From: Epithemia pelagica
Lineage: Eukaryota; Bacillariophyta; Bacillariophyceae; Surirellales; Surirellaceae
DNA length: 64,000 nt
Direction of reading: 5' to 3'
Assembly: GCA_946965045.2 (NCBI GenBank)
Contig: OX337230.1
Location: forward strand, 62,001 to 126,000
Of the stretch, positions 1 through 12,300 are shown piece after piece. The position numbers and the translations under genes are program-made. The notes under the pieces are model-generated. The model searched no databases and was not told the DNA's origin. It saw only the letters and a program-made list of their open reading frames with translations. The first letter of the stretch is position 1, and each line of letters starts with the position of its first letter.

Positions 1-1425
1 TCATTCATTTGTCGTGGTCGTCCCTTATCATGGCCTTCGTTCGCTTACCCTTGTGGAACAGGCCTGTTGTTTGTCCAATTTCGTTTCCACTGACATTTTG
101 GAACCGCCATGGAGGGCAATGGCAATGGGATTGTCGTCGGTCGACGCAAGGAAAAGAATACTGGCACCAACACTTTGGTTGCGAAATTGGAATTTGACGC
201 CACAGAACAATGCCTCGTACTGTTTCGTATCGTCCAGTGGTTGCAAAACTTCCAAAATTTAGACGGTGACTTCTTGCAAGTGTTGGCAATTCAACAGAGC
301 GGGCATCTATGCCTCACGATATCAGGTCAAACGTCAAAGGATCAGTACCACCGTGGCCGTGAATATTGCGATCGTATTGCTGTTCAAACCACGACATGGC
401 ACTGCATCTTTCACAGTGACTACTTTGGTTGTCCATAGACTTCTCTTGATATCCGCAGGCATTCATCCGTTGCAAACCGACTGGAATGACAAACAGCATT
501 CCATTCGCCATTTTTGAAAGGATCCATGAATCCCAATGGTCCTGTGTCTTTCGAGACGAAAGTGGGAGCAGCAAAACGAAGGGGCCACAGTAACCGACGA
601 AAAGGAGAGCACACCGAAACAGTCTTCGTTCCGTAAACGTGTGATTCATGGTGCTGTAGCGCACCTTTTGTCATTGCTCCCCTCATTCTCTACTCTACAT
701 ACAAAGAAAACACTGGATATGTTTGTTTGTTGCTTGTTGGATGTTTTCCAAAGCCCAAAGATATCTCTTGTTGCTTCCATACTATATAACGCGAACTCGT
801 CTCTGGAGCCGTTGGCACGCGGCATTTGTCCCGCTTATCGTGGACAAACAAGAGCTTGGAAATAGCAGAGCCACTATACGGTGCCATATTCCACGATTCC
901 AAAGCATTATGCAAGTTCCACAGTATACAGTTCTCCAATTCTTCAGCGACTTCCACCGAGTACAAGTCATCTGGTGAGTTCGACGGCTCAAGGAATATAC
1001 CAAGCCAGACTCAAACAAAATTCTGCCATGTTGTCGCTGCTACCAGGGTTTGGATATATTGTCAATATGTCATTGTCTTGTCAGTGTTTTTGCGCTTGTG
1101 CCACCGTGTCTGTTTCAAAAAGTTCGGAAGTCCACGAGTTCAGGCGACATGGGAGGACCCACTTGTGGATGGGGTGAGAAGGCAACTCTTGAAACTGTCA
1201 GTCTCATCTGAAAAAATGATATGCAAGAAATATCCTCACCATTTCACAGGCAAACACAATCTCGTTGCACTCTGCGATCAAACGAAAAAGATACTTTGGA
1301 CGTGTCACATAGGCTATGTGCGATCCGTACGGACGACAGACGACCATATGCTCCACACTCCACACACAAAATTTTTTTTCCCGCGGTTTTGTTCTTGGTG
1401 TGTTCGCCAAAGTGACGAGTAAACC
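1..1425. other. No supported gene; 5' flank of Kelch gene 1
   Basis: No reading frame here has coding character I can defend; all are short and overlap on both strands. Around 110-215 one frame reads TNTLVAKLEFDAT, which resembles TNNLVESLEFDAT in a frame near 3207-3255, so a small remnant of a shared sequence may lie here. From about 1222 to 1345 the DNA is clearly similar to the region upstream of the second Kelch gene (5262-5410), so the duplicated unit includes flanking DNA. Confidence 0.5.
1315..1343 (+). promoter_or_regulatory. Conserved upstream motif of Kelch family, copy 1
   Basis: The block reads TATGTGCGA, then CCGTACG, then GACAGACGA, and lies about 85 bp before the Kelch 1 start codon. 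The same block, with small changes, lies upstream of the other two Kelch copies (5382-5410 and 20995-21021 on the opposite strand). The core CGTACG is palindromic. Conservation in three otherwise diverged flanks suggests a promoter or transcription factor site, though shared ancestry alone could explain it. Confidence 0.4.
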
Positions 1426-2619
1426 ATGAGCACGAGACTGAAAGAACAAGCATGGCAGTCGGGCCTTGTCCTTTTGGACGAGACACTTGAATGGAATGAA
1501 AACGACTGGCCTCCTCTGTTGGGCGGATGGCGTTGTCGTCATGCTACGGTCGTACTCGATCATTCCGATACGAACGATAACAACAACAACAACAGACAAA
1601 CGGTCGTTGTGTTGGGAGGAAGTCAACGAAACCAGAATTTCACCAATTCCGTTCTTGTTCTAAATCTGGCAGATGCAGACAAGCAGTGGCGAGAAGGGCC
1701 ACCGATGATCAAGAAACGTGTCGAACTTGCCGCTGTTGTGTGCAATGGCGGCGTCTACGTAATGGGAGGACACAATCAAGGTATCGAAAGAATTGACGTA
1801 AAGGATTTGCTGCGATCATCTTCGACATCCAGCACCACACAGGAGAGCCCTTGGACGACATTGACATGTCGATTGTCAACGGAGCGAAATGGATGCTGTG
1901 CTGTTACACTGAACAATCGATACATTGTTGTAATGGGCGGACGGAACTGGCGGCAATACTTAGCGTCGGTTGAGATTATCGACACCAGCAACCATACTGT
2001 TATGGAGGGGCCATCCATGAACGTTCCTCGACCATATTGTGCTAGTGCGGTCGTTGGCAACCGCATCTTTGTCGTTGGAGGCTGTAACGAGGGCGGCAAC
2101 AATCTCGACTCGGTGGAATATTTGGAATTTGCAAAAGACGTTTCCTTCTCGTCCGTTTGGACGACTCACTCTGATTTAGTGCTTTCCGACCCACCATGCT
2201 CTTGTGCAATGGTTGCCGTGGGATCTTGTCTAGTTGTGGCCGGTCAAAGAACAGTCGATGTCTTGGATACGCACCGCAACCGCGTGTGGAATCTCCCTCC
2301 ATTCCCAAATGACCGCGCTGGCTTTACTTTGGTGACTGTTGCCAATCAAGTTGCCGCGATTGGTGGGATTCTGGATCATACCTGTGCGACATTTGGAATA
2401 GTCGACAAGTATACATGGAGTTTTCTTCGACTCTGTCAGCAGCATGCAAACGGAAGCTTTCATTGTCGGCAAGGAAGGCACATTGGAGATATCAATGCTA
2501 CATCCTGCACTACCTCGACATCAATTTGTAAGCGAATGAAGACCAATACATGCCATGATGGCAAAGAGGAGGATTGCACTGCAAATGTCCAACAGGTTGC
2601 AAGTAACGTGAAAAACTGA
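1426..2619 (+). CDS. Kelch-repeat beta-propeller protein, copy 1
   Basis: A 397-residue protein from a single exon. It has about six Kelch-type repeats, seen as recurring VVVLGG, VYVMGG, IVVMGG, FVVGG and LVVAG turns, each followed after 20-30 residues by a W or by a pattern like SVEIID or SVEYLEF. Kelch repeats fold as blades of a beta-propeller and usually bind other proteins. No BTB, F-box or other partner domain is present, so the target is unknown. The N-terminus (EQAWQSGLVLLDET) is shared with the copies at 5666 and 20882. The start is the ATG at 1426, which aligns with the second copy. A poly-Asn run lies between blades 1 and 2. There is no signal peptide, so it is probably intracellular. 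It is likely functional because it is uninterrupted. Confidence 0.85.
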   Translation: MSTRLKEQAWQSGLVLLDETLEWNENDWPPLLGGWRCRHATVVLDHSDTNDNNNNNRQTVVVLGGSQRNQNFTNSVLVLNLADADKQWREGPPMIKKRVELAAVVCNGGVYVMGGHNQGIERIDVKDLLRSSSTSSTTQESPWTTLTCRLSTERNGCCAVTLNNRYIVVMGGRNWRQYLASVEIIDTSNHTVMEGPSMNVPRPYCASAVVGNRIFVVGGCNEGGNNLDSVEYLEFAKDVSFSSVWTTHSDLVLSDPPCSCAMVAVGSCLVVAGQRTVDVLDTHRNRVWNLPPFPNDRAGFTLVTVANQVAAIGGILDHTCATFGIVDKYTWSFLRLCQQHANGSFHCRQGRHIGDINATSCTTSTSICKRMKTNTCHDGKEEDCTANVQQVASNVKN

Positions 2620-4256
2620 GGAAGTAATATCATGGAAATTCTACTCTCAAATTGTTGTCCATGTTTATATCACAAATTTTAAGCTTCGATGAATATCATA
2701 TCACTCCTGTGTTACGTTGTGAATCCTATTAGTCAATGGCAAACTTCAAATCACTTTACAGAATTGGCTTGCGTCGAAAAGACGTCAAAACTAGCTGGGA
2801 TCCAAGAGCACCGTGCCTATGATATTAATACATTCCTGCTGTTCGTCAAGCAATCGCCATGATGCATGCATCGGCCACGGCAAGTGTTTAGCATTCATGA
2901 ACTCTTGGGTAGTATAGCAGGAGACTTTTCAAGTATTTTCTTCTTCACATCGATTCCTTCTGTCCGACTTTTGCACCTTATACAAAGGCAAAGCTCACGG
3001 TACATACGATCCAGCCCTTTTGATGAGCCCTTTGTGGACACGCTTGTATTTACAAATGGTAATTCATTGCCTTTGCTGGTTGACAGTGCCGATTCCAGAA
3101 TCACACAGCAAACGTCCACCGACAGTGCAGGTTGTTTCCAGTAATGGGTGTCAATTGCCACTGCTCTGCTGCAGTCGCCGTGGTGGACAACGAAATTTGG
3201 ATTGTCGATACCTGTACCAACAATTTGGTAGAGAGTTTGGAATTTGATGCGACACCGTTTTGGAAGCATTGTATAGCCCACACCACAGCACCGGTTGATT
3301 GATGGGGGCGACTCATCCGCAGATGCACCCGTCCTCAATTGGCTTCGTTCGTTTTCTTGGCTCTATTAGGTTGCGGGTCGTTTCGACGTAATTTTGACCA
3401 TGAAACTCTTGTTTCATTCTCTTGCTTCATTCTCGATGCACAAAAACGACATGTTCTCTTCTGATTCTTTGTCGATGGGCATTTGTGGAACATCGTCCTC
3501 GTGTTGTTGGCCTCTCGTATGGATCAGCAATGGTGTTGAAATTGGCTGCATTGCTTTCTTTCGTATTATATAGCATCGTGACGACGAGTGAAGGGATCAG
3601 TCATTACTAGACCCTTGCTTGATGAGGCAACGGCAACTATGATCCATACTGGTGCTGGAGGATTTCATGTTGTAGTCGTTTCAAGGAGCAACGGGATGGC
3701 AATGCTGTAGTGGAGCCGTCACATTCTTGATTCTGGAAGAGCAGGAGCGGGGAGCAGCCACCATGGTGTCGTCTCTTTCAAAACTCCTCAACACTCTACC
3801 TACTACAGACAGGATAGAAACATATGACCGCACATGAATTTCCTTTTGATACCATGGCGTTTGTGGCAGTCGGATCCACGCACCATCTGGTCAGCTCTCC
3901 TTGAAGTTAACAATCACATGTTACAGCTTCCGCCAAGACAATGCTGTCCTCTGCAAACCTGTGGATGTCAGGCAACCACTCTTGGGTGGATGGCGAGGGT
4001 ACCGTTCCCTCTCTGTGGTGTTGAATACTCTCTGGTCTTGAACAGAATGAAGCATCTTTCAATGAACGAAACAGTCTTTCGTGGCCATGTTACATTCTTC
4101 AACCTGGAAAGAACGGCCCGACATGTCTCTCGACAAGTGTCACGTAAGGAACGAGTGACGCTGCGGCCATGACCTGACAGTATTCGGACAGTGCCACTAC
4201 CGTAGTAGTGAGTCATACTGGTGCATTGATTGTGGTGGAAAGTGTTGCGATCCTAA
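2620..4256. other. Gene-poor spacer between Kelch copies
   Basis: I see no convincing gene. Short frames occur on both strands but none has recognisable domains. A piece near 3175-3270 encodes VVDNEIWIVDTCTNNLVESLEFDAT in one frame and echoes a similar piece near 110-215. It may be the relic of a degraded gene or repeat. Confidence 0.4.
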
Positions 4257-4871
4257 TCACTCGACGCGGTAAAAGTATATTGATGGTGCAATGGGTCGGT
4301 CGTTTCGGTTTGTGGTGCTGGTGGACCGTGTTGCAAATAACCAACTGGTCGTGGTAGTCGTCCTTTGGTCCACCAATTGTCGATGCATCGATCGAAACCC
4401 TTCATTCGGTACTATTGGAAAATTACGCGAAACTTGTGCATGCGACAATTGTTGCTGTTGCTGTTGTTGATGTTTGAGTGCTGTTGATGAATCGGGAAAC
4501 CTGATATTTCCTCGATGAAAGTGAAGAACGGCTGTAGTTGTAGTTATCGTAGGACAATCGAATGACTGCATGGTCTTTGCTCCTTTCCACAACGAACCCT
4601 GAGTTTCAACATCTTGTCGTGCTCCTTCTTTGGCCTGGTTCGTGGTCGTGTCCGATGAATCCGAACCTGGTGGATCCAAACGTCCGACTATGAGGACAAG
4701 CACGACAAGGTAAAACCTTGTTGGCCCTGTTGTCCGCTTCTTTGCTGGTTCATCCTGGGGACTTGTGTGGATGGAAGTACGGAGCATCGTGTCATGAAGG
4801 GCTGTTGCTTCTATACTTTCCTCTTCCTCCTCCTCTCGCGAAGAGCGGGTGTTCAGCGTGGAAGTGAGCAA
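4257..4871 (-). CDS. Weak ORF, possible small membrane protein
   Basis: A 204-residue open frame with no family I recognise. It has a Glu-rich N-terminus, one hydrophobic stretch (FYLVVLVLIVGRL, near residue 50), several Thr runs and a poly-Gln run near residue 135. The hydrophobic stretch is short for a membrane span. Trinucleotide runs like these often keep frames open by chance in this genome, so the call is weak. Transcript evidence would be needed before it is believed. Confidence 0.25.
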   Translation of the reverse strand: MLTSTLNTRSSREEEEEESIEATALHDTMLRTSIHTSPQDEPAKKRTTGPTRFYLVVLVLIVGRLDPPGSDSSDTTTNQAKEGARQDVETQGSLWKGAKTMQSFDCPTITTTTAVLHFHRGNIRFPDSSTALKHQQQQQQQLSHAQVSRNFPIVPNEGFRSMHRQLVDQRTTTTTSWLFATRSTSTTNRNDRPIAPSIYFYRVE

Positions 4872-5665
4872 ACCGAGCCGTGTACGAGTGGTTGCTTCTG
4901 TTTTCGGGTAGCATCAGTGATATGAACATTTGTGACCCTATTGTGATGGATCTTTTTCCCGATACCGCTGATACTCCTGGCTGTCAATACCTCCGGCCCC
5001 AGTTTCATTTCAAACTATGCCACAACAAGACTTAGAAAAATGGTCTTGTGGGTGTTGGACAAACTTCACACCGAGAGTGGGCTATATTATAGTGCTCTCG
5101 ATTCCTTCAGGGCCCGAGTGGTGCCGGTTCCAACCGGCCTTGGATTGGCTGTCGTCACGAATCCTTCCTCCTCCCAATCAATGTACAGCGGCGCACCATT
5201 ATGCTCTTCATCATCCGTCTCCTCATCTGATCAACGACATATGTGACCAGCAGTACCAGTCCTTGCAAGAAATCTCCTCACCATTTCACAAAAAGGCAAA
5301 AAGGCAAAAACACAATATATGATCGTCGCATCGACAAAAGATTGCGATCACGAAAAAGATACTGAGGTATGTCACAAAAGTTATGTGCGAGCCGTACGTA
5401 TGACAGACGAACGTATGTTCTGATGGATACGTTGTGGGTCGCAACCTCAAGACTTGCAAGATTCTCAGACGGACAAACAGCGTCACTTCTGTGTCGTTAA
5501 TAACAGTATCGTATATAGTGACAGTTACATGTGACACAATACGAGACAGATATCAAGACGTGGGACTTGCAAAGTCAGTCGTGCTTCTCCATCAGCATGC
5601 ACGAACCACGAACCACACAGTCTCTCGACTCTCATAAATTCTGCAGTCAACCCGTAAGGAAACAC
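4872..5665. other. 5' flank of Kelch gene 2
   Basis: No supported gene. A frame opening at 5040 runs 68 codons to a stop at 5246 and matches nothing I know. From 5262 to about 5425 the sequence is related to the Kelch 1 flank (1222-1345), including the stretch around AAATCTCCTCACCATTTCAC. Confidence 0.45.
5382..5410 (+). promoter_or_regulatory. Conserved upstream motif of Kelch family, copy 2
   Basis: This is the second instance of the TATGTGCGA / CCGTACG / GACAGACGA block, about 255 bp before the likely start of Kelch gene 2. Only a few positions differ from copy 1. Confidence 0.4.
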
Positions 5666-6847
5666 ATGACCATGACACGACAAGAACAAGCATGGCAGTC
5701 CGGCCTTGTCCTTTTGGACGAGACACCGGAATGGAATTTCGAGGACTGGCCTCCTCTGGCTCTGGAGGGTGGATATCGTTATGATCATGCTTCGGTCGTA
5801 CTTGACCACCACGAAAACGACGACGACAACAACAACGAGGGGCAGACGGTTGTTGTGTTGGGAGGACACGATGAAGGTGTGGATGCTACCCATTCCGTTC
5901 TGGTATTGAATCTTTCAGAGCCAGACAAGCAGTGGCGAGAAGGGCCGCCCATGAACAAGAGACGCCGCGCACATGCCGCTGCTGTGTGCAACGGTGGAGT
6001 TTACGTCATGGGAGGAGACAGTGAAGCTTCAACGTGGGATTGTCTGGAACGAATCGATGCGAGTGATTTGCTGCAGTCATCTTTCACAACAAGCAGTACT
6101 CCCACGTATGAGAGCCCTTGGACGACAGTAACTTGTCGCTTATCAACGAGAAAATATGGATGTTGTGCTGTTGCAGTTCGAAACCGATACCTTGTAGTAA
6201 TGGGTGGCTATGACATGGAAGGCACGGGCTTGTCGTCGGTGGATATTATTGATACCAGCAATCATTCTGTCACTGCAGGTCCATCTATGAACGTTCCTCG
6301 AGCATGGTGTGCCAGTGCCGTCATTGGTCACCGAATCTTTGTCGTGGGAGGCGAAAACGAGTACGGGTACAACGCACTTGACTCGGTGGAGTACTTGGAC
6401 TTTGCAAAGGACGACACTGTGACTACAGCCAGTTCCTTCCCATTTACTTGGGTGACTCACTCGGATTTGGTACTTTCCGACCCACGAGATAGTTGTGCAG
6501 TGGCAGCCGTGGGATCCTGTCTGGTTGTGGCGGGAGGAGAATATAATCCTACCGTGGAAGTATTGGATACGCACCGCAACCGCGTGTGGAATCTCCCACC
6601 ATTCGGAAATTGCCTTGTTTGCTGCAGTATGGTAACGGTTGCCAATCAAGTTGCCGTGATTAGTGGGATTCAGCATCCTACTTGTGCAACATTATCACTT
6701 GTGGACAAGAATTCGTGGTGCTTTCGTCGACTCTGTGAGCAGCCGCCCAATCGTTTTCGAGAAGGAATGGGTTTCCTAGATGGTGATATTTCACCCTTCT
6801 CCACCTCGACATTGAAGTTGCATGGAACTCTTGGATATGCCGCATGA
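5666..6847 (+). CDS. Kelch-repeat beta-propeller protein, copy 2
   Basis: A 393-residue, single-exon paralogue of the gene at 1426. The repeats are again marked by VVVLGG, VYVMGG, LVVMGG, FVVGG and LVVAGG turns, and blocks such as VLDTHRNRVWNLPPF are nearly identical to copy 1. The frame is open upstream to 5531, but the ATG at 5666 gives an N-terminus of the same length as copy 1, so I chose it. Blade 1 is preceded by an Asp/Asn run in place of the Asn run of copy 1. There is no signal peptide or second domain. It looks intact. Its role is probably protein binding, with an unknown partner. Confidence 0.85.
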   Translation: MTMTRQEQAWQSGLVLLDETPEWNFEDWPPLALEGGYRYDHASVVLDHHENDDDNNNEGQTVVVLGGHDEGVDATHSVLVLNLSEPDKQWREGPPMNKRRRAHAAAVCNGGVYVMGGDSEASTWDCLERIDASDLLQSSFTTSSTPTYESPWTTVTCRLSTRKYGCCAVAVRNRYLVVMGGYDMEGTGLSSVDIIDTSNHSVTAGPSMNVPRAWCASAVIGHRIFVVGGENEYGYNALDSVEYLDFAKDDTVTTASSFPFTWVTHSDLVLSDPRDSCAVAAVGSCLVVAGGEYNPTVEVLDTHRNRVWNLPPFGNCLVCCSMVTVANQVAVISGIQHPTCATLSLVDKNSWCFRRLCEQPPNRFREGMGFLDGDISPFSTSTLKLHGTLGYAA

Positions 6848-7594
6848 TTGCGATGACTTTGTCAGTACCAACCCTCCCTCCCCGACCACGAGGGACAGTC
6901 CTTGCAATGAGTATCCACGACACAACACTACAACGACAGCAATGCACGCCACACTCTCCAGAGTATCGTCGTTGGGAGATTCCAAGCCCATGTTTTTCGT
7001 AGTCACTGAACCCAAGCATGAACGGACGTGCATTCTAGACTATTCTTGATTGATTGTATCAATGTAGCTCTTGCACTTGTTGTGATGTTTGCTATACTAG
7101 AACTTGTGTGTGTGCTGATCCTTATAATAACGTCCATGCCTACAACAAAATGTCTCTACTAGAATCAAATTGGATCAATGCAATGTACAAGTGGAAAACG
7201 TTCGATGGAAAACGGGGCTCAACAAAAGTTGGCCATGACCAGAACGTGAGGAACAAAGCCGTTGCGCACCTTATCTTATACGTGCCATGGGATGACCTTG
7301 GCGCAGAGGCAGAGGCAGAGAGACCAACCTTCTACCTGCGCGTATAGAAGGTGTGAACTTCGTCGCTTCGTTGGAATGCTCTCAAGTGCTTTAGGGAGAC
7401 AAGAGTTGACCGACTATGGACTTCGAGTAGTCCTACCTATCGTCCCACGGTCGAGCAAAGCTATACTCTATCCGTACCTTCGCTTCTATCAACATAGTTG
7501 TTTCCGGTTTGTGGCCGTTGGTACGAATCATTTGAATCGAGTTCTACTGTATTACCAAGAGTAGGTGCGCCAGCCAAACAAGACCCCATATCCT
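6848..7594. other. Intergenic region after Kelch 2
   Basis: No gene supported. Small frames are present without domains or clear codon bias. Confidence 0.4.
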
Positions 7595-8215
7595 CCGCCG
7601 GCCGAACCAACAAACACAAAAGCCGTCACGCAAAGAGAGCACTGGAACAACAGGAACCAACTCCGATGAGGGGAAAGTGCCGCCAATCCATCCATGGCAG
7701 TGTATCAATCCAATCACCATGGCACAGAGTACCAGGCATTCTTCTCGTTGTTGGAACAAAACACGGGCCGTGGTGAAACGTGCCTTCAAGCTCTCCAAAC
7801 ACCAACAACAAGAACGAAACCGAAAACGATTGGCTCGACAAACAAAAGACACCCATCCATGGAAGGATTCCCACAATCCTAGAGCCTTGTTGTCGTTGCC
7901 ATCCCTTGAAGAACGGCTTCCAAACCCATTCTCGCTCGATTTTCCAGTCTTGTCTCCGTCTCCTCCACCGTGGGTCCTTTCGGTTCCACAACGACTGCGA
8001 GAGTATCCATCACCACGGGCCTCGCCACAGGGTAAGTCCCAAATCGTGTTTGGTTGTTGGAGTTGCGCTGGTGGAACGGAATACGGTCGACACTCACCAG
8101 TTTTGCGTTCGTGTCATCATCCATGACAACAACAGCCAAACGACGCCTCGTCTTTTAGGTGAAACGTGGGAGCTCGTACATCAGCCGGAGAATCACTGAC
8201 CAGACACAGAGCACC
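7595..8215. repeat. Segment duplicated in inverted orientation at 57895-58510
   Basis: About 600 bp here matches the reverse complement of 57895-58510 closely over long stretches, for example around ATGGCACAGAGTACCAGG and ATTCTCGCTCGATTTTCCAG, with several small indels. Neither copy holds a clear intact gene. On the minus strand this copy has a frame beginning near 8139 (AVVVMDDDTNAKL), preceded by CCTAAAAG and followed by GTGAGT, like an exon between splice sites. The other copy is out of frame downstream. This may be a duplicated gene fragment or a non-autonomous repeat. Confidence 0.7.
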
Positions 8216-9374
8216 GGCGCCCAAGCTTCATTGTCCCGTGACGACAAGATCGCATCGTATCTCTATGATGAAACAAGGCACGACTTTGTCACTGTCATTC
8301 ATTCCCGCCTCCTCTCCATGACGTGCGCTGTGGGAAGCAATTGTCTGAATCTCCTGCAAGATGGCCTTTGCCGATTGGAACAGGGGAAAATTTGTGGAAC
8401 TCATTTCAACTTGCGCGATTCGCCGTGACCTGTGGGAGTGAGTAACCGTCGGAAAATGATTTTTCTCCGAGACACATCATTGTGCGATACACCAATACTA
8501 AATGAGACCATATCCAGTCCTTTCTCTCTGAAGATAGTTCGTAGGACGGAATGATATCGTTTCGACGTGTGGGATTACGCAAGGCTCTGTGGTTGATTGT
8601 TCGTCTCTTCTCACCCACTACTACTATGACATGGCTCGATTGTTTGCCATTGTCATGTACTTCCTTGTCATCCACTCTCATTGTTGGCAAGTGTGGCTCG
8701 TCATGTACCATCATGCATGGGTAGCAGAAAAGAGAAAAGTGCTAGGAACCGAACCCACAAGTCATTTTGTATTTTTCGATATCTGGTTGGGATAAGAAAT
8801 ATGTCTGCTGGATGAGCGAATGCATCGACGTTCCATCTAGTCTACTAGCTAGTAGAGAGATCTAAATACGTATTCTAATCTCCCTCATATAGAGGACTTA
8901 TTTTATAGTAACAGTTACCAGCAAGCTACACTACTTATTGTTGCTAGTATATTTAGAGCTAATGGGCCTTTCAAAAAGATGACCAGGAAAGGGCAGTAAT
9001 ATAAAAGACATTTCACAATCTTGCTTCGCCTTTATGACTATGACTGTTATGTCTCTTTTTCAATTTCTAACGTTCCATGTGCAGATCAAAGGTTACCTTT
9101 CTGGAATCCAACCATTCACTCGGTTTGCTAAACTCGATGAGGTGTTCCAGGGTCTTGCCCGCACTTTCCCAGTGAGACTGCACCGAGTTATGCCACAGGC
9201 CCAAGGGAGAGTTCGAGGCATCGCAAGTCTAATCGTAATCTCTCACTGGAATCCACCCGCCAAACCCAACACTCCACAGTACAACGTCCCAATTCCACTT
9301 CCCCCTCATTGTTTGACTTGACAGAGAGGCAGAGCTGTAACCCTGGAAGAAAGACAACAACAACAACAACGACG
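8216..9374. other. Intergenic region upstream of the VWA gene
   Basis: No supported coding sequence. The stretch 8830-8960 is AT-rich with repeated CTAG words (CTAGTCTACTAGCTAGTAGAG), a word type also seen near 19165 and 39535. The promoter of the VWA gene is presumably within the last few hundred bases. Confidence 0.4.
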
Positions 9375-12300
9375 ATGATGATCAAGTTGGGCAGCAAGGC
9401 CCTCCTGGCCGCTTGTCTCTTGGGAGTCCTGGACCGTGTTTCTGGGGATGGTGGTTCTGTTTGTACGTTTTGTTGTTGTTGTAATTTGTGTCGCACATTC
9501 AAGCTTGTTTGGTGCTTTGGCCAAATTCCATGTTGCTGTCAAGCCATGAATCGTCCCATTCTCCCTTGTTTTTCTTTTCTAACTGCCCTGTTTTCTTGTT
9601 TCATGTTTCGCTCCCACAACTTGACTTCGATGACTCACGAAATCATAATCGTCTACTGCCAACGTCCAATATACAGCTTCTGGAGGGAATACGGGCTTCG
9701 GCGGTGACAACCCTTTTGGATACGTAGACCCACAGCCAGATCCAAGTAAGTGCCATTCCATCAGTCACTCCAAGAATTGCTTGACACCTAGGACTTTGTG
9801 TAAATATGTGGGAATCTCCAAACTTGTGTGTCGTCAATCTCTCACTTCCAACGTTTTGACTGTTGCATTTATCTTCAGCCGATCCCCCCACCTATGTCGT
9901 TACGACGAAATCGAGTGGTCTTTGTACCGCCAACTCCACGCGGAACTACTACCCCGGACCTTTGAAGAAAGGCACGGCCTCGCCCACCAATGCTCCGACC
10001 CCAGAGCTTATTCCCAATGAAGAAACGCCCGCTCCTACTTCTGGACCGACCAGCGCACCCACGGCTGGACCCACGGCTGGACCCACGGCTGGACCCACGG
10101 CTGGACCCACTGCTGGACCCACGGCTGGACCCACTGCGAGTCCCACTGGTGGTCCAACGGCTGGTCCGACTGGTTCTCCCACTGCCGGTCCGACTGGTTC
10201 TCCCATGGCGGCCCCCACTGGAGGTCCCACCGCCGGACCTACGGCCAGTCCTACTGGTTCTCCCACGGCCGTTCCGACTGGCTCTCCCATGGCCGCTCCC
10301 ACTGGTGGTCCGACCTCTGCTCCCACTGCAGGTCCTACGGGCGGCCCTACCGCAGGTCCTACGGCCAGCCCCACCGGCGGCCCTACCGCAGGTCCAACTT
10401 CAGCTCCCACGAGTGGTCCAACTGGTTCTCCCATGGCCTCTCCGACTGGGGGTCCAACGTCTTCCCCTACAGCTGGGCCCACAGCTGGGCCCACAGCTGG
10501 GCCCACAGCTGGTCCAACGCATGGTCCGACCTCTGCACCCACATCTGGTCCCACCGCCGGCCCAACATCCGGTCCAACAGACGGACCTACAGCTGGGCCC
10601 ACCTCTGGTCCCACATCAGGCCCCACCGGAAGTCCTGTGGCTAGTCCCACCTCCGGTCCAACAGCTGGGCCCACAGCTGGTCCAACGTCTGCCCCTACGT
10701 CTGGACCCACAGCTGGGCCTACAGCTGGTCCGACCTCTGGGCCCACAGCTGGTCCAACGTCTGCCCCTACGTCTGGACCCACAGCTGGGCCTACAGCTGG
10801 TCCGACCTCTGGTCCCACAGCAAGTCCTACAGCCGGACCTACAGCTGGTCCGACCTCTGGTCCCACAGCAAGTCCTACAGCCGGACCTACAGCTGGTCCG
10901 ACCTCTGGTCCCACCTCTGGTCCCACATCAGGCCCCACCGGAAGTCCAGTGGCTAGTCCCACAGCTGGCCCGACAGCTAGTCCCACAGCTGGCCCGACAG
11001 CTAGTCCCACCGCCGGTCCGACAGCTGGTCCAACCTCCGGTCCCACATCGGCTCCTACCTCGGATCCCACCAAAGCTCCGACTCATGGACCAACTTCGTC
11101 TCCCACGGACGGGCCCACTCACGGTCCGACCGCAAGCCCAACGTCTGCACCCACCGGGTCGCCATCCGCCTCGCCGTCCAATACTCCATCCATGTCCCCC
11201 ACCGAGACCTGTGACGACCGGGAACTTGATATTTGCATCGCGATTGATAATTCAGGATCCGTCTGTTCTCCTAACGAGCCCGTGGAGTGCTTCGATTGTC
11301 ACTGTCGCGAAAACTCAGAATGGTACAATAATGATCAAACCAAGTGTTGTACAAACTTCCAAAACGAAATTAGTTTCGCGTCCAAGTTCATGACGTCTTT
11401 GGATGAAAAAACACCAGGCTACGATCAACAGTTTTCCGTTGTATCGTTCTCAACTGAGGTATTGACAGTACACCCGCTCGAGAATGCCGCTACTGCAAGT
11501 GAGAACACAATGAAATTAGTTTACAGGGGTGGATGGACAAACACTGGTGATGCCCTTAAGGCTTGTTTTGACACGTTGAAGGATTCCTATAAGGAACGTG
11601 TCATTCTTGTGATCACCGACGGTGTAGCCACAGCTGGTCACGATCTCTACAACATTACTGGAAAAGCAGCTGATGACAAAGAACATCATGAGTACGCTAT
11701 TGGACAAGCGGACTTGGCCAGAAAGGCACGCATGACTGTCATTCCTGTATCGATCGGCGATTCCACTTCTTTCAACAAGGACAAGCTCATGGAGATTGCC
11801 TCTGGTTATACTATGTTCCTTGACGTTGACAACTTTGATGCTTTGACGGACAGTGATGGATTGGTTGATCAACTCTTGGAAAAAGTCAAATGTGGTTCAA
11901 GTCAAGGTTTCATTGATGGCAAGTGGGAGCCTGTGAATTTTGAGGATTTCACGAACTACGTTGAAGGCGACAGTTTATGGTCCTTCAGGGGTGGTGCTGC
12001 TCGTGTTAACGATGAAGGCGTTACTACCCTTCCACATGCGTTCCTCAACAACTATGCACAATTCTGCCCCTACTCAACCGGTGCTACCGATTATTGCGCT
12101 CTCTTGCTTGGTGATACCATTGAGGACGAGCACAACATGATGGAAAACATGGGCTACGTCATCTCCAGCCCTGTGACTGTCGGCAGCACTGTTATTTATA
12201 TTCGCCTCAAATTTGATTACCTCGTACATTTTTGGCTAACGGATGAGTATCATATTCATGTGGACTACAGTACGGATGGTGGACTTACCTGGTCGATTCA

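Noticed and set aside
9949-11073. A 374-codon minus-strand frame (VGPAVGPEVG repeats) opposite the Pro-Thr stalk
   Set aside because: It is the reverse reading of the 12-bp repeat and has no independent support; the plus frame joins a signal peptide and VWA domain.
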